In this document: positions 51,492 to 59,442 of the stretch, piece by piece
How the letters are laid out: each line of letters starts with the position of its first letter
How positions within the stretch are numbered: the stretch's first letter is position 1
Assembly (NCBI GenBank): GCA_964557855.1
Contig: CAZLBP010000014.1
Span: forward strand, 1 to 64,000
From: JAJRZL01 sp964557855
GTDB taxonomy: Bacteria; Zixibacteria; MSB-5A5; GN15; FEB-12
Length of the DNA stretch: 64,000 bases
Direction of reading: 5' to 3'
Program-made: the position numbers and the translations under genes
Notes under the pieces: generated by a model
Told to the model about the DNA's origin: nothing
The model's database searches: none
Seen by the model: only the letters and a program-made list of their open reading frames with translations

Positions 51492-52436
51492 ATGGCAGCC
51501 TTTTCAAGATCTGATGCTTCGGAGATAAAATCATACGACGAGATTGTCGAGCGCGCCAGGGCGCATACCGAGACAAAGAAACCTCGCGCGGCGATAATCG
51601 AACCAGCGCATGGACACTACTTTCGGGCTTTCTCGCGCGCTGTGGAAAACGGTCTCATAGAGCCGGTTGTGATTGTCGGCGATCGGGAGAAGACAGAGAA
51701 GTCGGCCAAGGCGACCGGATTTGATTTACAGGCTGTGACGCTGGTTGAAAGCAGCGCCGGGGATGCATCCGTGCGGACGGCGTTAAAGATGGTCGGCTCG
51801 GACGAAATTGATCTCATCGTGCGCGGTTCGGTGCCGACCGACCTGTTCATGCACGCACTGTTCGAAGCGGAAGGCGGTTTCGTGAGGAAGGGCCGCCTGG
51901 TTTCGCACGTGGCAACCATCAAGCCGGAACGGTACGGCAAGGTGATCCTTTTGACGGATGCGCTTGTCAACGTGGCTCCGAGTCTCAAGACCAAACTCGG
52001 GCTGGTTCAAAACCTCACGGCGGTGGGTCAAGCCATCGGTCTTGAGACGGCGCGGATTGCGGTACTGGCGGCGGTCGAAGTAGTCTACCCACAGATGCCG
52101 GTGACTGTCGACGGAGCGGTGCTGGCCAAGATGTCTGACCGGCATCAGTTCAAGGGCTGCTTTGTCGATGGTCCGCTCTCCTTTGATTGCGCCGTCGATC
52201 CGGTCGCTGCGGAGTCGAAAGGGATCACGAATTCGGAAGTGGCCGGTCGGGCCAATGCCATGCTGGCGCCGAATATTGAGACGGCCCACGGTATTTACAA
52301 GGCGATGGCCTTATACGGCAAGGCACAGATGGGCGGTGTTATTCATGGCGGAGTGGTCCCCGTTGCGATTGCGGCGCGGTCGGATTCGGAAGAGACGATT
52401 TTTAATTCGATAGCATTAGCGGTGTTGATGAGATAG
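51492..52436 (+). CDS. Phosphate acyltransferase (Ptb/Pta family) paralogue 2
   Basis: 314 aa, same family and length as the gene before it but clearly different in sequence: AAIIEPAHGHYFRAFSRAVE, EIDLIVRGSVPTDLFMHALF, GRLVSHVATIKPERYGKVIL, FVDGPLSFDCAVDPVAAESK and GGVIHGGVVPVAIAARSDSE. Last gene of the ior-buk-ptb operon, 11 bases after ptb, with a good GGGGAGAG Shine-Dalgarno. It could use a second acyl-CoA or pair with the first as a hetero-oligomer. Substrate not predictable. Confidence 0.85.
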   Translation: MAAFSRSDASEIKSYDEIVERARAHTETKKPRAAIIEPAHGHYFRAFSRAVENGLIEPVVIVGDREKTEKSAKATGFDLQAVTLVESSAGDASVRTALKMVGSDEIDLIVRGSVPTDLFMHALFEAEGGFVRKGRLVSHVATIKPERYGKVILLTDALVNVAPSLKTKLGLVQNLTAVGQAIGLETARIAVLAAVEVVYPQMPVTVDGAVLAKMSDRHQFKGCFVDGPLSFDCAVDPVAAESKGITNSEVAGRANAMLAPNIETAHGIYKAMALYGKAQMGGVIHGGVVPVAIAARSDSEETIFNSIALAVLMR

Positions 52437-52475
52437 ATTTACAGGGCACGGCCGGAATAGACCTGTTTCTCTGAT

Positions 52476-52502
52476 GGCAGGTCTGAAGCAGATCTGCCCT
52501 AC
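52476..52502. repeat. CCCTAC-type palindrome (copy C)
   Basis: GGCAGGTCTG and CAGATCTGCC arms around AAG, followed by CTAC. Nearly the same sequence recurs at 52909-52935. Confidence 0.7.
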
Positions 52503-52832
52503 AAGACTTTCTGTTCAAGTGAACAATGGGTTCGTTTGGAAATAGTGTTTTTTCGAGGCGGGTCTTTTCCTGAAATGGGTTCGTTTCGTAATAGCGTTTT
52601 GTTTTTGCATTTCGAGGTTGTGATTGTGCCGCGGAGCAGGTTGGTTGAGTCAGTTGTTTTCGGGTGATGTTTTTCGTCATGGCTTTGTTCCTTTCTTCTA
52701 TTAATGGGGGGAAGTGTCGGATTCACCATCGAGTTTGTAGGGATTGTGCGCGGAATTGACGCAGGTGTGTCGATCTGGAGATCGACGCAGCACCACGCTA
52801 AGCGAGGTTGGGCCTCCAAGTTGGTTAGTGCC

Positions 52833-52856
52833 GGACAGCTCGCGAGCTGTCCCTAC
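52833..52856. repeat. CCCTAC-type palindrome (copy D, matches copy A)
   Basis: A perfect palindrome with arms GGACAGCTCG and CGAGCTGTCC, followed by CTAC. It differs by one base from 2215-2238. Confidence 0.75.
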
Positions 52857-52873
52857 AAAGATGGATGTCGACA

Positions 52874-52935
52874 GTAGGGCAGGTCCGCTTCGGACCTGCT
52901 TTTTCGATGGCAGGCCTGAAGCAGATCTGCCCTAC
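52874..52935. repeat. Double palindrome bounded by GTAGGG and CCCTAC
   Basis: Starts GTAGGGCAGGTCCG, with hairpin GCAGGTCCG-CTT-CGGACCTGC (52879-52899) followed by TTTTT, which resembles an intrinsic terminator, then GGCAGGCCTG...CAGATCTGCCCTAC (52909-52935). The inverted GTAGGG/CCCTAC ends frame the whole unit like termini of a small mobile or REP-type element. Confidence 0.65.
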
Positions 52936-52988
52936 AAAGCTGACTGGACCGCCGCGTTCGGGCGTGTTGAAAAACCCCAGGTGCAGTT

Positions 52989-53032
52989 GTGTCGGGTCTT
53001 GAGCCCGCGACAGCGGGATTGTGACCCGACAC
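52989..53032. repeat. Composite hairpin
   Basis: Outer arms GTGTCGGGTC (52989-52998) and GACCCGACAC (53023-53032) pair perfectly over 10 bp; inside them CCCGC (53004-53008) pairs with GCGGG (53013-53017). Confidence 0.65.
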
Positions 53033-53053
53033 GTAACTCAATCGCAGGCAGAA

Positions 53054-53101
53054 GCGGCAGGTCACACGGATCCAGTGACGTGGATTCGCAAGACCTGCCG
53101 C
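53054..53101. repeat. 48-base composite palindrome (copy 2)
   Basis: Outer arms GCGGCAGGTC (53054-53063) and GACCTGCCGC (53092-53101), inner arms CGGATCCA (53067-53074) and TGGATTCG (53081-53088). Its reverse complement matches 34678-34725 in length, outer arms and much of the centre. Confidence 0.75.
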
Positions 53102-53296
53102 AACACACAAATTGTACTTTTTTAGCACACCCGTTCTTGGGGGCGACAAGAACGAAGTAGGGGCGACAAGAATGACGCAGATGTGACGAGACAGCAAGAA
53201 AGCCCGAAAAACCCCGATATTCACCCAAACTTTAGTTGACTCCATTTTCTAAGTCCCATATCATCAATGCATTATAACGACCGGAAGGATTGAACT

Positions 53297-54376
53297 TTGA
53301 TTTACGGTATAATACTGGCCGGCGGAAGAGGTGAACGGTTCTGGCCGCTGTCCCGAATCGCGCGGCCAAAGCAGTTCCTCAAATTGACCTCCGAGCGCAC
53401 AATGCTCGACGAAACCATTGATCGTGTGCTCCCGCTCATTCCGATGGAGCAGATTCGGATAGTGACCGGCGAAGCCATGAAAGAGCTCATCGTCACGGCG
53501 GTCGAGAACATCGAAGGCATTAATGTACTAAGTGAACCGGTCGGGCGTAACACATCGACCGCCATTGGTTTAGCTGCGGCGCATCTAGCTAAAGAAGATC
53601 CCGATGCCGTCATGGTCGTGCTATCGGCGGATCACCTGATTCGCCCTCCGGAGAAACTCCTTCGCATTCTGAAGACGGCCGCCAATATAGCATCGGAAGA
53701 GCCGAGTCTCATAACGATCGGTATTGTACCTACCCGACCGGACACGGGCTACGGCTACATCAAGTTGGGAGACCTGTACCGTCAGGAGAACAGTTTCTAC
53801 ATACATCATGTCGAGGCCTTCAAGGAAAAGCCGACAGCGCCTACCGCACACGAGTACTATTACTCCGGCAACTATCTCTGGAACAGCGGCATGTTCGTCT
53901 GGTCGGTTGCGGCTATTCTGGAGGCGTTCAAGGGGTGTCATTCTTCCTTATATGAGCTTCTGATGGAGTACCAGGAACACATCGGCACGCCCTCGGAGAC
54001 TGAGGCCAAGCAGAAACTGTACGAAAAGGCGGAAGCCATTTCGATCGATTTTGCGGTGATGGAGAAGGCGGAGAACGTCTTAACAATCAAAGCCGACATT
54101 GTCTGGGACGATGTCGGCGACTGGCGGGCGCTTGAGCGGTATAAGGAAATGGACTCCGACAATAACGTCATTGTCGGCGAAGCCGTGACGTTGGAATCGT
54201 ATGAGACCACGATCTGCAACGAGGAACCGGGCATTGTGGCGTGTCTCGGTGTTTCGGATCTGGTGGTGGTGCGCGCCGGGGAGATAACATTGGTCGCACA
54301 TCGAACCAAAGTCCAGGACATCAAGAAGCTACTGGCGAAATTGAGTGATGATGAGAAGACCTCGAAGTACTTATAG
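53297..54376 (+). CDS. manC: Mannose-1-phosphate guanylyltransferase
   Basis: 359 aa, the single-domain ManC type without the C-terminal isomerase. Motifs: GIILAGGRGERFWPLSRIAR, RPKQFLKL, LSEPVGRNTSTAIGLAAAHL, VVLSADHLI, NSGMFVWS and VWDDVGDW. Makes GDP-mannose from mannose-1-phosphate and GTP, a donor for glycans. The start is TTG with GGAAGGA 7 bases upstream. Overlaps the SPOR lipoprotein gene by about 30 bases. GDP-mannose could supply the flagellar glycosyltransferases, though nothing here proves it. Confidence 0.92.
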   Translation: MIYGIILAGGRGERFWPLSRIARPKQFLKLTSERTMLDETIDRVLPLIPMEQIRIVTGEAMKELIVTAVENIEGINVLSEPVGRNTSTAIGLAAAHLAKEDPDAVMVVLSADHLIRPPEKLLRILKTAANIASEEPSLITIGIVPTRPDTGYGYIKLGDLYRQENSFYIHHVEAFKEKPTAPTAHEYYYSGNYLWNSGMFVWSVAAILEAFKGCHSSLYELLMEYQEHIGTPSETEAKQKLYEKAEAISIDFAVMEKAENVLTIKADIVWDDVGDWRALERYKEMDSDNNVIVGEAVTLESYETTICNEEPGIVACLGVSDLVVVRAGEITLVAHRTKVQDIKKLLAKLSDDEKTSKYL

Positions 54377-54980
54377 TCTGCTAATATCGTTCGCTGCGGT
54401 GATCACATTGCTCTTCGGCTGTTCGCTGCCGGGTCCGGTGACACAGGAAGAGCCGCAACCGTCCGAGGAGACCGACAACGAGTTGGCGCGTTTTGATCCG
54501 CTGGAGTTGCCGGGCGACCGCGAGATCATCCCCAAGAAGTACCCGATGGCCGCAGAACTGCAATTGGGGAACCCGGCTGCAGCGGAAATGGAACCGGACC
54601 GCGAACGTTTTCCCGATGTGTCGGATGTGCCGGCCGAAATCGACAGTTTGAGCAGTCAGGCGTTTTGCATCCAGCTTTTCACCAGCAAGTTGTTTGGAGA
54701 GGCCCGACATGAGCGGCAGATCGCCGAGGAGATTTTTGACCGGCCGGTGCAGGTCGACTACGAAGTGCCGTACTACAAAGTTCGAGTGGGCCGCTTTGCC
54801 GACCGGGACGGAGCGGAGGAGTACCTGCAGCGGGCGCGCACGGCCGGGTACACCGAAGCCTGGATTGTGGTTACAAATGTCGATATACGTCAGGCGCCGC
54901 CGTTGTATCACGAGGAACCAATACCGGCCATAGACACCACCGGACACACGACGGATTATGAACCTACTACTGATGGCTGA
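54345..54980 (+). CDS. SPOR-domain lipoprotein
   Basis: 211 aa as drawn from a GTG; ATGs at 54348 and 54351 are alternatives. The signal peptide ends in a lipobox (ITLLFGC). A low-complexity acidic/proline region follows, then a SPOR domain: FCIQLFTSKLFGEARHERQI and YKVRVGRFADRDGAEEYLQR then GYTEAWIVV. SPOR domains bind denuded peptidoglycan at division septa. Tightly packed between manC and the Sua5-type gene, overlapping both. Confidence 0.85.
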   Translation: MMMRRPRSTYSLLISFAAVITLLFGCSLPGPVTQEEPQPSEETDNELARFDPLELPGDREIIPKKYPMAAELQLGNPAAAEMEPDRERFPDVSDVPAEIDSLSSQAFCIQLFTSKLFGEARHERQIAEEIFDRPVQVDYEVPYYKVRVGRFADRDGAEEYLQRARTAGYTEAWIVVTNVDIRQAPPLYHEEPIPAIDTTGHTTDYEPTTDG

Positions 54981-55614
54981 CAGCCGCATACAGGCGATCG
55001 ATCCCGATTCGCCGGAACCGGCTCATATAAAACGAGCGGTTAACATCCTCATGGACGGCGGCGTTATAGTCGCACCGACAGAGACGAGGTACGGGCTGGT
55101 CGCGAGAGCCGATCGGGTAGATGCGGTTGACCGCATCTACGAAGTGAAGAACCGACCGGAGAAAATGCCCATGGCAGTGTTTCTGGAGACAGTTGAATCG
55201 ATTGCTGAATACGCCAATGTGAATGAATCCGCCCGACGACTGGCGAGTAAATTTCTACCGGGACCCTTGACACTGGTACTGCCGGCAGCAGAAGGGTGGA
55301 AGAGTAGGGTGGTTTTCCAGGGTACGGTGGGAATTCGAGTGTCTTTATCGCCGGTCATTGGAGCCTTGCTGGCCGCCGTGTCCCGACCGCTCACGGCTAC
55401 ATCGGCGAATCTCTCCGGAGCCGTCGAACTGGCCACGGTGACACAAGTTGCGGCAGTCTTTCGCAACCGGGTAGACTTATATCTTGATGGCGGCTCCCTG
55501 ACCGGACTGCCCTCGACGGTAGTCGACTGTACCGGTACAGAAGTGAAGATACTTCGTGAAGGCGCCATCATGACGGACCGCATTCAGCAAGCTTTGGAGG
55601 GGAGGACCTCATGA
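54958..55614 (+). CDS. L-threonylcarbamoyladenylate synthase (Sua5/YciO/YrdC family)
   Basis: 218 aa, the short YrdC/TsaC-type length without the Sua5 C-terminal domain. Motifs: GGVIVAPTETRYGLVARADR, DRIYEVKNRPEKMPMAVFLE, FLPGPLTLVLPA and PLTATSANLSG, then STVVDCTGTEVKILREGAI. Makes threonylcarbamoyl-AMP for the t6A37 modification of tRNAs. One variation: the common P-T-D/E-T-x-Y-G-L-x-x-D has A-R-A-D here. An alternative ATG is 54973. Confidence 0.9.
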   Translation: MNLLLMADSRIQAIDPDSPEPAHIKRAVNILMDGGVIVAPTETRYGLVARADRVDAVDRIYEVKNRPEKMPMAVFLETVESIAEYANVNESARRLASKFLPGPLTLVLPAAEGWKSRVVFQGTVGIRVSLSPVIGALLAAVSRPLTATSANLSGAVELATVTQVAAVFRNRVDLYLDGGSLTGLPSTVVDCTGTEVKILREGAIMTDRIQQALEGRTS

Positions 55615-56105
55615 GCGAGAGCTTCGTCATTCTCTTCGTGTGCACCGGAAACACCTGTCGATCACCGATGGCGGAAGGAGCTTTGCGAATGTTGCTGGAG
55701 AAGTGCGGCGTCCAGGATTTCGAAGTTATCTCGGCCGGCACGTCAGCCGCCAGCGGGTATCCGGCCACCATGTATGCTATCGAAGCGGCCAAGATATGGG
55801 ATGTCGATATTTCGCGCCACCAGTCGCAGCCGCTAACCGAAGATCTGATCGACAAAGCTGATTTGATATTGGGTATGACGTCGAATCACGTTAACGAAGT
55901 GATCAGGCTCAATCGCGACGCGAGGGAGAAGACGTTTCTCTTTAAGAATTTCCCGGACCCGAATCCGGAAGGTGAGCGGGTGGACGACCCGATCGGCCAG
56001 TCTCTTGACAAGTACAACGAGACATTTCTGGAGATTGGCGAATATCTGGGCAAGTACCTCGATGAAATAACCAAGCGAGTAAGCGAGAAAAGTAATGCGG
56101 CGTAG
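55611..56105 (+). CDS. Low-molecular-weight protein tyrosine phosphatase family
   Basis: 164 aa. The P-loop CTGNTCRSPMAEGAL (C-x5-R-S) is near the N-terminus, with ADLILGMTSNH and the general-acid loop FPDPNPEGERVDDPIGQSLD. LMW-PTPs dephosphorylate phosphotyrosine or phosphoarginine, or are linked to polysaccharide export. Start overlaps the previous stop (ATGA). In many genomes this gene neighbours Sua5-type genes (as in ywlC-ywlE of Bacillus, where YwlE is a phosphoarginine phosphatase), so a YwlE-like role is plausible. Confidence 0.9.
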   Translation: MSESFVILFVCTGNTCRSPMAEGALRMLLEKCGVQDFEVISAGTSAASGYPATMYAIEAAKIWDVDISRHQSQPLTEDLIDKADLILGMTSNHVNEVIRLNRDAREKTFLFKNFPDPNPEGERVDDPIGQSLDKYNETFLEIGEYLGKYLDEITKRVSEKSNAA

Positions 56106-56934
56106 ACCCAAAATACCGGTCATCCTGTTTTCACTGTTGTTGGTACTGGGCATATTCCCGATCGTGTATTTCGCCACGGTAGAGATGGGTATTGCCCAGG
56201 CGTCGGGCAAACCGCCCAAGCAAGTCGAGAAGAGCAATGCCCTGGATAGACAAATAGACAACGTCGCATTCGGCCTTCATGAGAAACTGTACTTCGACGT
56301 CAACTACGGTTTTATCAACGCCGGCACGGCCACCATGGAAGTGTCCCGGCTGATCGAGTATCGGGGGCGTCCGTGTTATCAGGTGGTTACGACCGCCCAG
56401 TCCAATCGGTTCTTTTCCACGTTTTATGAAGTCAAAGATAGAGTGGAGTCGATTGTCGATGCGGTCGGCATTTTCAGCTGGCGGTTCGAAAAGGATCTTC
56501 ATGAAGGCAGCTATCGGGCCAATCGTATCAGTGAATTCGATCAGATGAACCAACTGGCGTACCACGCAGAGGACACCGTAGAAGTACCTTTCTATGTACA
56601 GGATGCTCTGTCGGTGCTGTATTACGTGCGGACCCGGAAGCTGGAAGTGGGGCAGTCCCTGTTTGTCGACAACTTTACGGACGGCAAGCTGTATCCGCTG
56701 GAGGTAAAGGTCCTGGAGCGCGAGACGATTTCGGTCAAGGCCGGAACGTTCGACTGTATCGTGGTTGAACCACTCTTGAAATCAGTCGGCATTTTCAAGC
56801 ACGAGGGACAGCTGAAAGTGTGGTTGACCGATGACCGTCTGAAAATGCCGGTCCTGATGAAATCCAAAGTACTGGTGGGATCGATAAGCGCCGAGTTGAC
56901 GGACTACGAGTTGGGCGATATCGACGTGTTCTAG
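56095..56934 (+). CDS. DUF3108 family exported protein
   Basis: 279 aa. One N-terminal hydrophobic segment (IPVILFSLLLVLGIFPIVYF), then the DUF3108 pattern: LYFDVNYGFINAGTATMEVS, CYQVVTTAQSNRFFSTFYEV, and KAGTFDCIVVEPLL near the C-terminus with KMPVLMKSKVLVGSISAEL. Probably periplasmic, beta-rich, function unknown. Overlaps the phosphatase gene by 11 bases and is one base before the next gene, so the set is co-transcribed. Confidence 0.8.
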   Translation: MRRRPKIPVILFSLLLVLGIFPIVYFATVEMGIAQASGKPPKQVEKSNALDRQIDNVAFGLHEKLYFDVNYGFINAGTATMEVSRLIEYRGRPCYQVVTTAQSNRFFSTFYEVKDRVESIVDAVGIFSWRFEKDLHEGSYRANRISEFDQMNQLAYHAEDTVEVPFYVQDALSVLYYVRTRKLEVGQSLFVDNFTDGKLYPLEVKVLERETISVKAGTFDCIVVEPLLKSVGIFKHEGQLKVWLTDDRLKMPVLMKSKVLVGSISAELTDYELGDIDVF

Positions 56935-56935
56935 T

Positions 56936-57898
56936 ATGTCCTCCGAGAAAGATAGACTTCGCCCCATGGACCTGAGTCAGGTCACCCGCTATGCATATCA
57001 GAAGAGGGCCAACAAAACGAAAATCCCGGCATTCGGCCGACCGATGGCGGCCATAGACGAAAACGATTTCTTCGAATCGTTGCCGGATTTCCTCAAAGCT
57101 TCCGAACTGAAACAGTTTGCCGACCATGTCGCCCGGGCGCGCCAAAGCAAGAAACCCTTCCATCTCATGCTGGGTGCTCACACGATCAAGGTCGGTTTGT
57201 CGCCGATCATTATTGACCTTATTCAGCGTGAAATAGTGACCGGTTTGTCTTTTAATAGCGCCGGTATTATCCATGACCTGGAGTTGGCATTCTGGGGAGG
57301 AACGTCGGAAGACGTTCTCAGCGGGTTGCAGGACGGTTCTTTCGGCATGGTGGAGGAAACCGGAAAGCTTTTTGCCGATGTTTGCAGATTGGCGATGGCC
57401 GAACATATCGGTTTGGGGGAAGCTACCGGGCTTGTTATCAACCGAGACAAGGCGGAGCATCGGGCGCTGTCAGTTTTCGGCGTGGCTCAGGCCCTGGGTC
57501 TGCCCGTTACGGTGCACGTGGGTGTCGGCACCGACATTGTCGCACAGCACCCCGATTACGATGCCGCCGCAGCCGGGTCGGCGTCACACGTCGATTTCCG
57601 CCTCTTGTGCAGCGTTTGTGCTGAGCTCGATAGCGGCGGCGTAGTTGCTAATATCGGATCAGCGGTTATATTACCCGAAGTCTTTTTGAAGGCGTTGACT
57701 GTAGCGCGCAACATACATGGTGTGTCCGAGAATCTGGTGACGGCGAACTTCGACATGATCATGCATTACCGACCGACGGAGAACGTCGTCAATCGCCCCA
57801 CCCACAAGTCTGGTCGAGGTTATTCCTTTGTCGGTCATCATGAGATAATGGTGCCGCTGCTGGCCTGGATTCTCAGGCAAGTGTGTAAAACAGGCTAA
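56936..57898 (+). CDS. Conserved protein of unknown function
   Basis: 320 aa, no signal peptide, soluble. Distinctive glycine- and acid-rich segments: HLMLGAHTIKVGLSPIIIDL, FNSAGIIHDLELAFWGGTSE, DGSFGMVEETGKLFAD, HVGVGTDIVAQHPDYDAAAA and GGVVANIGSAVILPEVFLKA. The pattern is typical of a nucleotide- or sugar-binding alpha/beta enzyme, and I believe it is a conserved family seen in several uncultured and delta-type bacteria, but I cannot name it. A cytoplasmic enzyme is likely. Starts one base after the DUF3108 stop. Confidence 0.7.
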   Translation: MSSEKDRLRPMDLSQVTRYAYQKRANKTKIPAFGRPMAAIDENDFFESLPDFLKASELKQFADHVARARQSKKPFHLMLGAHTIKVGLSPIIIDLIQREIVTGLSFNSAGIIHDLELAFWGGTSEDVLSGLQDGSFGMVEETGKLFADVCRLAMAEHIGLGEATGLVINRDKAEHRALSVFGVAQALGLPVTVHVGVGTDIVAQHPDYDAAAAGSASHVDFRLLCSVCAELDSGGVVANIGSAVILPEVFLKALTVARNIHGVSENLVTANFDMIMHYRPTENVVNRPTHKSGRGYSFVGHHEIMVPLLAWILRQVCKTG

Positions 57899-57915
57899 CA
57901 CAAACGGAGAAGCAT

Positions 57916-59442
57916 ATGCCGAAATTGGTTGAATGTGTACCGAATTTCTCAGAAGGGCGCCGTCCGGAGGTGATCGATGCGATCTGCGACGCCATTACGT
58001 CAATTGATGGGGTCACATTGCTGGATAAGGAGATGGATCATGATCACAATCGGGCCGTGGTGACATTTGCCTGCCATCCCAGTCTGGCGGTCGACGCCGC
58101 TTTCGAAGGCTACAAGAAGGCTGCCGAATTGATCGATATGACCACGCACAAGGGGGAACATCCCCGAATGGGCGCCTGCGACGTGTGCCCGTTTATTCCT
58201 GTCCAGGATATGGAGATTGATGAGGCCATCGAACTGGCCAATCGTCTGGGCAAGCGCGTCGGCGAAGAGCTGCAGATTCCGGTCTACCTTTATGAAGATG
58301 CGGCCACCAGTCCCAAGAGAAGAAATCTGGCCAAAGTGCGCAAAGGCGAGTACGAAGGGATGCGTGATCTGATCGGCAAGGACAAATCGCGCAATCCGGA
58401 TTATGGACCGGCCCGGATGAACCTGAAGTCGGGCGCGACGGCGATCGGTGTCCGCTTCCCGCTGGTGGCATTTAACGTGTATCTAGGTACCAATGATAAG
58501 ACCGTGGCGGACAAGATCGCCGATGCGGTGCGCTCTCTGCGGGGCGGCTACCGGTACGTGAAAGCACTGGGTTTTGACATCAAAGAACGCAATCAGGTTC
58601 AGATCTCAATGAACCTCGTCAACTATCCCAAAACCCCCATTTTTCGTGTCTTCGAAACGATTAAGTCCGAAGCGGCTCGGTACGGGGTCGCCGTTACTTC
58701 GTCAGAAATCGTAGGACTGGTTCCCAATGATGCAATGCTGGCAGTCTCTGATTTCTATTTGCGGCTCGAGAACTTCTCGAAGGAACAAATCCTGGAAGAG
58801 AAGCTGATGTCGGCCGGCGCCGGGGCCGACACAGTCAAGGAAACGTTTTATGACGAGGTGGCTTCCTCTTCGCCCGCGCCCGGTGGCGGGTCAGTGGCCG
58901 CGTCAGCCGGAGCGCTGGCGGCGGCATTGGCGTCTATGGTCAGTCGACTGACCGTGAGCAAAAAACAGTACCAGGACGTCAAAAACGAAATGGAAACCAT
59001 CCGGGACAAAGGAGACGAACTCCGTGCGGAGCTGACTACGCTGGTGGATACGGACAAGGATGCCTTCAATAAAGTCATGGAGACTTTCAAATTGCCGCAA
59101 GGCACCGACGAGGAGTCGGCGGCCCGCGACAAAGCGGTAGAAGGGGCCAACAAAGAGGCGGCTATGGTACCTCTGACGGTCATGAAGCGCTCACTCGAAG
59201 TGTTGCAGCTGGCTCAGGCGGTAGCTGAGCGCGGCAATGAGAATTCTATTACCGACGCCGGCGTGGCCGGTTTAATGGGCATGGCGGCGGTTGACGGCGC
59301 CGGGTACAATGCGCGCATCAACCTGACTTCCGTGCACGACACCGATTTCGTGGTCAGACTTAAGAAGGAAGCCGAGGACATCAGCCAGGAGGCGCGTCGA
59401 GTTTCAGATGCAATCCGTCATCGGGTCGAAAGCAAGCTATAG
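57916..59442 (+). CDS. Bifunctional glutamate formimidoyltransferase / formimino-THF cyclodeaminase
   Basis: 508 aa. Residues 1-~300 are glutamate formiminotransferase (LVECVPNFSEGRRPEVIDAI, LLDKEMDHDHNRAVVTFA, GEHPRMGACDVCPFIPVQDM, YLYEDAATSPKRRNLAKVRK). Residues ~310-508 are the cyclodeaminase (FYDEVASSSPAPGGGSVAAS, AGALAAALASMVSRLT). The fusion resembles animal FTCD; many bacteria have them separate or only one. Moves the formimino group from formiminoglutamate (histidine degradation) to THF and releases ammonia, giving 5,10-methenyl-THF, the FolD substrate. No hut genes are visible nearby. Confidence 0.93.
   Translation: MPKLVECVPNFSEGRRPEVIDAICDAITSIDGVTLLDKEMDHDHNRAVVTFACHPSLAVDAAFEGYKKAAELIDMTTHKGEHPRMGACDVCPFIPVQDMEIDEAIELANRLGKRVGEELQIPVYLYEDAATSPKRRNLAKVRKGEYEGMRDLIGKDKSRNPDYGPARMNLKSGATAIGVRFPLVAFNVYLGTNDKTVADKIADAVRSLRGGYRYVKALGFDIKERNQVQISMNLVNYPKTPIFRVFETIKSEAARYGVAVTSSEIVGLVPNDAMLAVSDFYLRLENFSKEQILEEKLMSAGAGADTVKETFYDEVASSSPAPGGGSVAASAGALAAALASMVSRLTVSKKQYQDVKNEMETIRDKGDELRAELTTLVDTDKDAFNKVMETFKLPQGTDEESAARDKAVEGANKEAAMVPLTVMKRSLEVLQLAQAVAERGNENSITDAGVAGLMGMAAVDGAGYNARINLTSVHDTDFVVRLKKEAEDISQEARRVSDAIRHRVESKL

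Larger units (their letters stand above)
52437..53296. other. 860-base repeat island without genes
   Basis: No reading frame here has family features. It holds at least five palindromic elements (listed) and, at about 52520-52590, two direct copies of AATGGGTTCGTTT about 45 bases apart. Read on the minus strand, that part gives repeated ...NEPI/TNPF-like peptides, a pattern I recall from intergenic repeats misannotated as proteins in other uncultured genomes. The island separates the ior operon from manC. Confidence 0.6.

Noticed and set aside
52402..52819. Overlapping minus-strand frames of 92 and 106 codons
   Set aside because: They lie on palindromes and direct repeats and have no family features; better explained as repeat DNA.
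52437..53296. Possible CRISPR array
   Set aside because: The repeats are palindromes of differing sequence with irregular spacing, with no constant direct repeat or uniform spacers and no cas genes.
56936..57898. Deoxyhypusine synthase identity
   Set aside because: I considered it because of the NAD-binding-like glycine motifs, but the characteristic deoxyhypusine synthase segments (TTAGGVEEDL-type, lysine active-site region) are not present.
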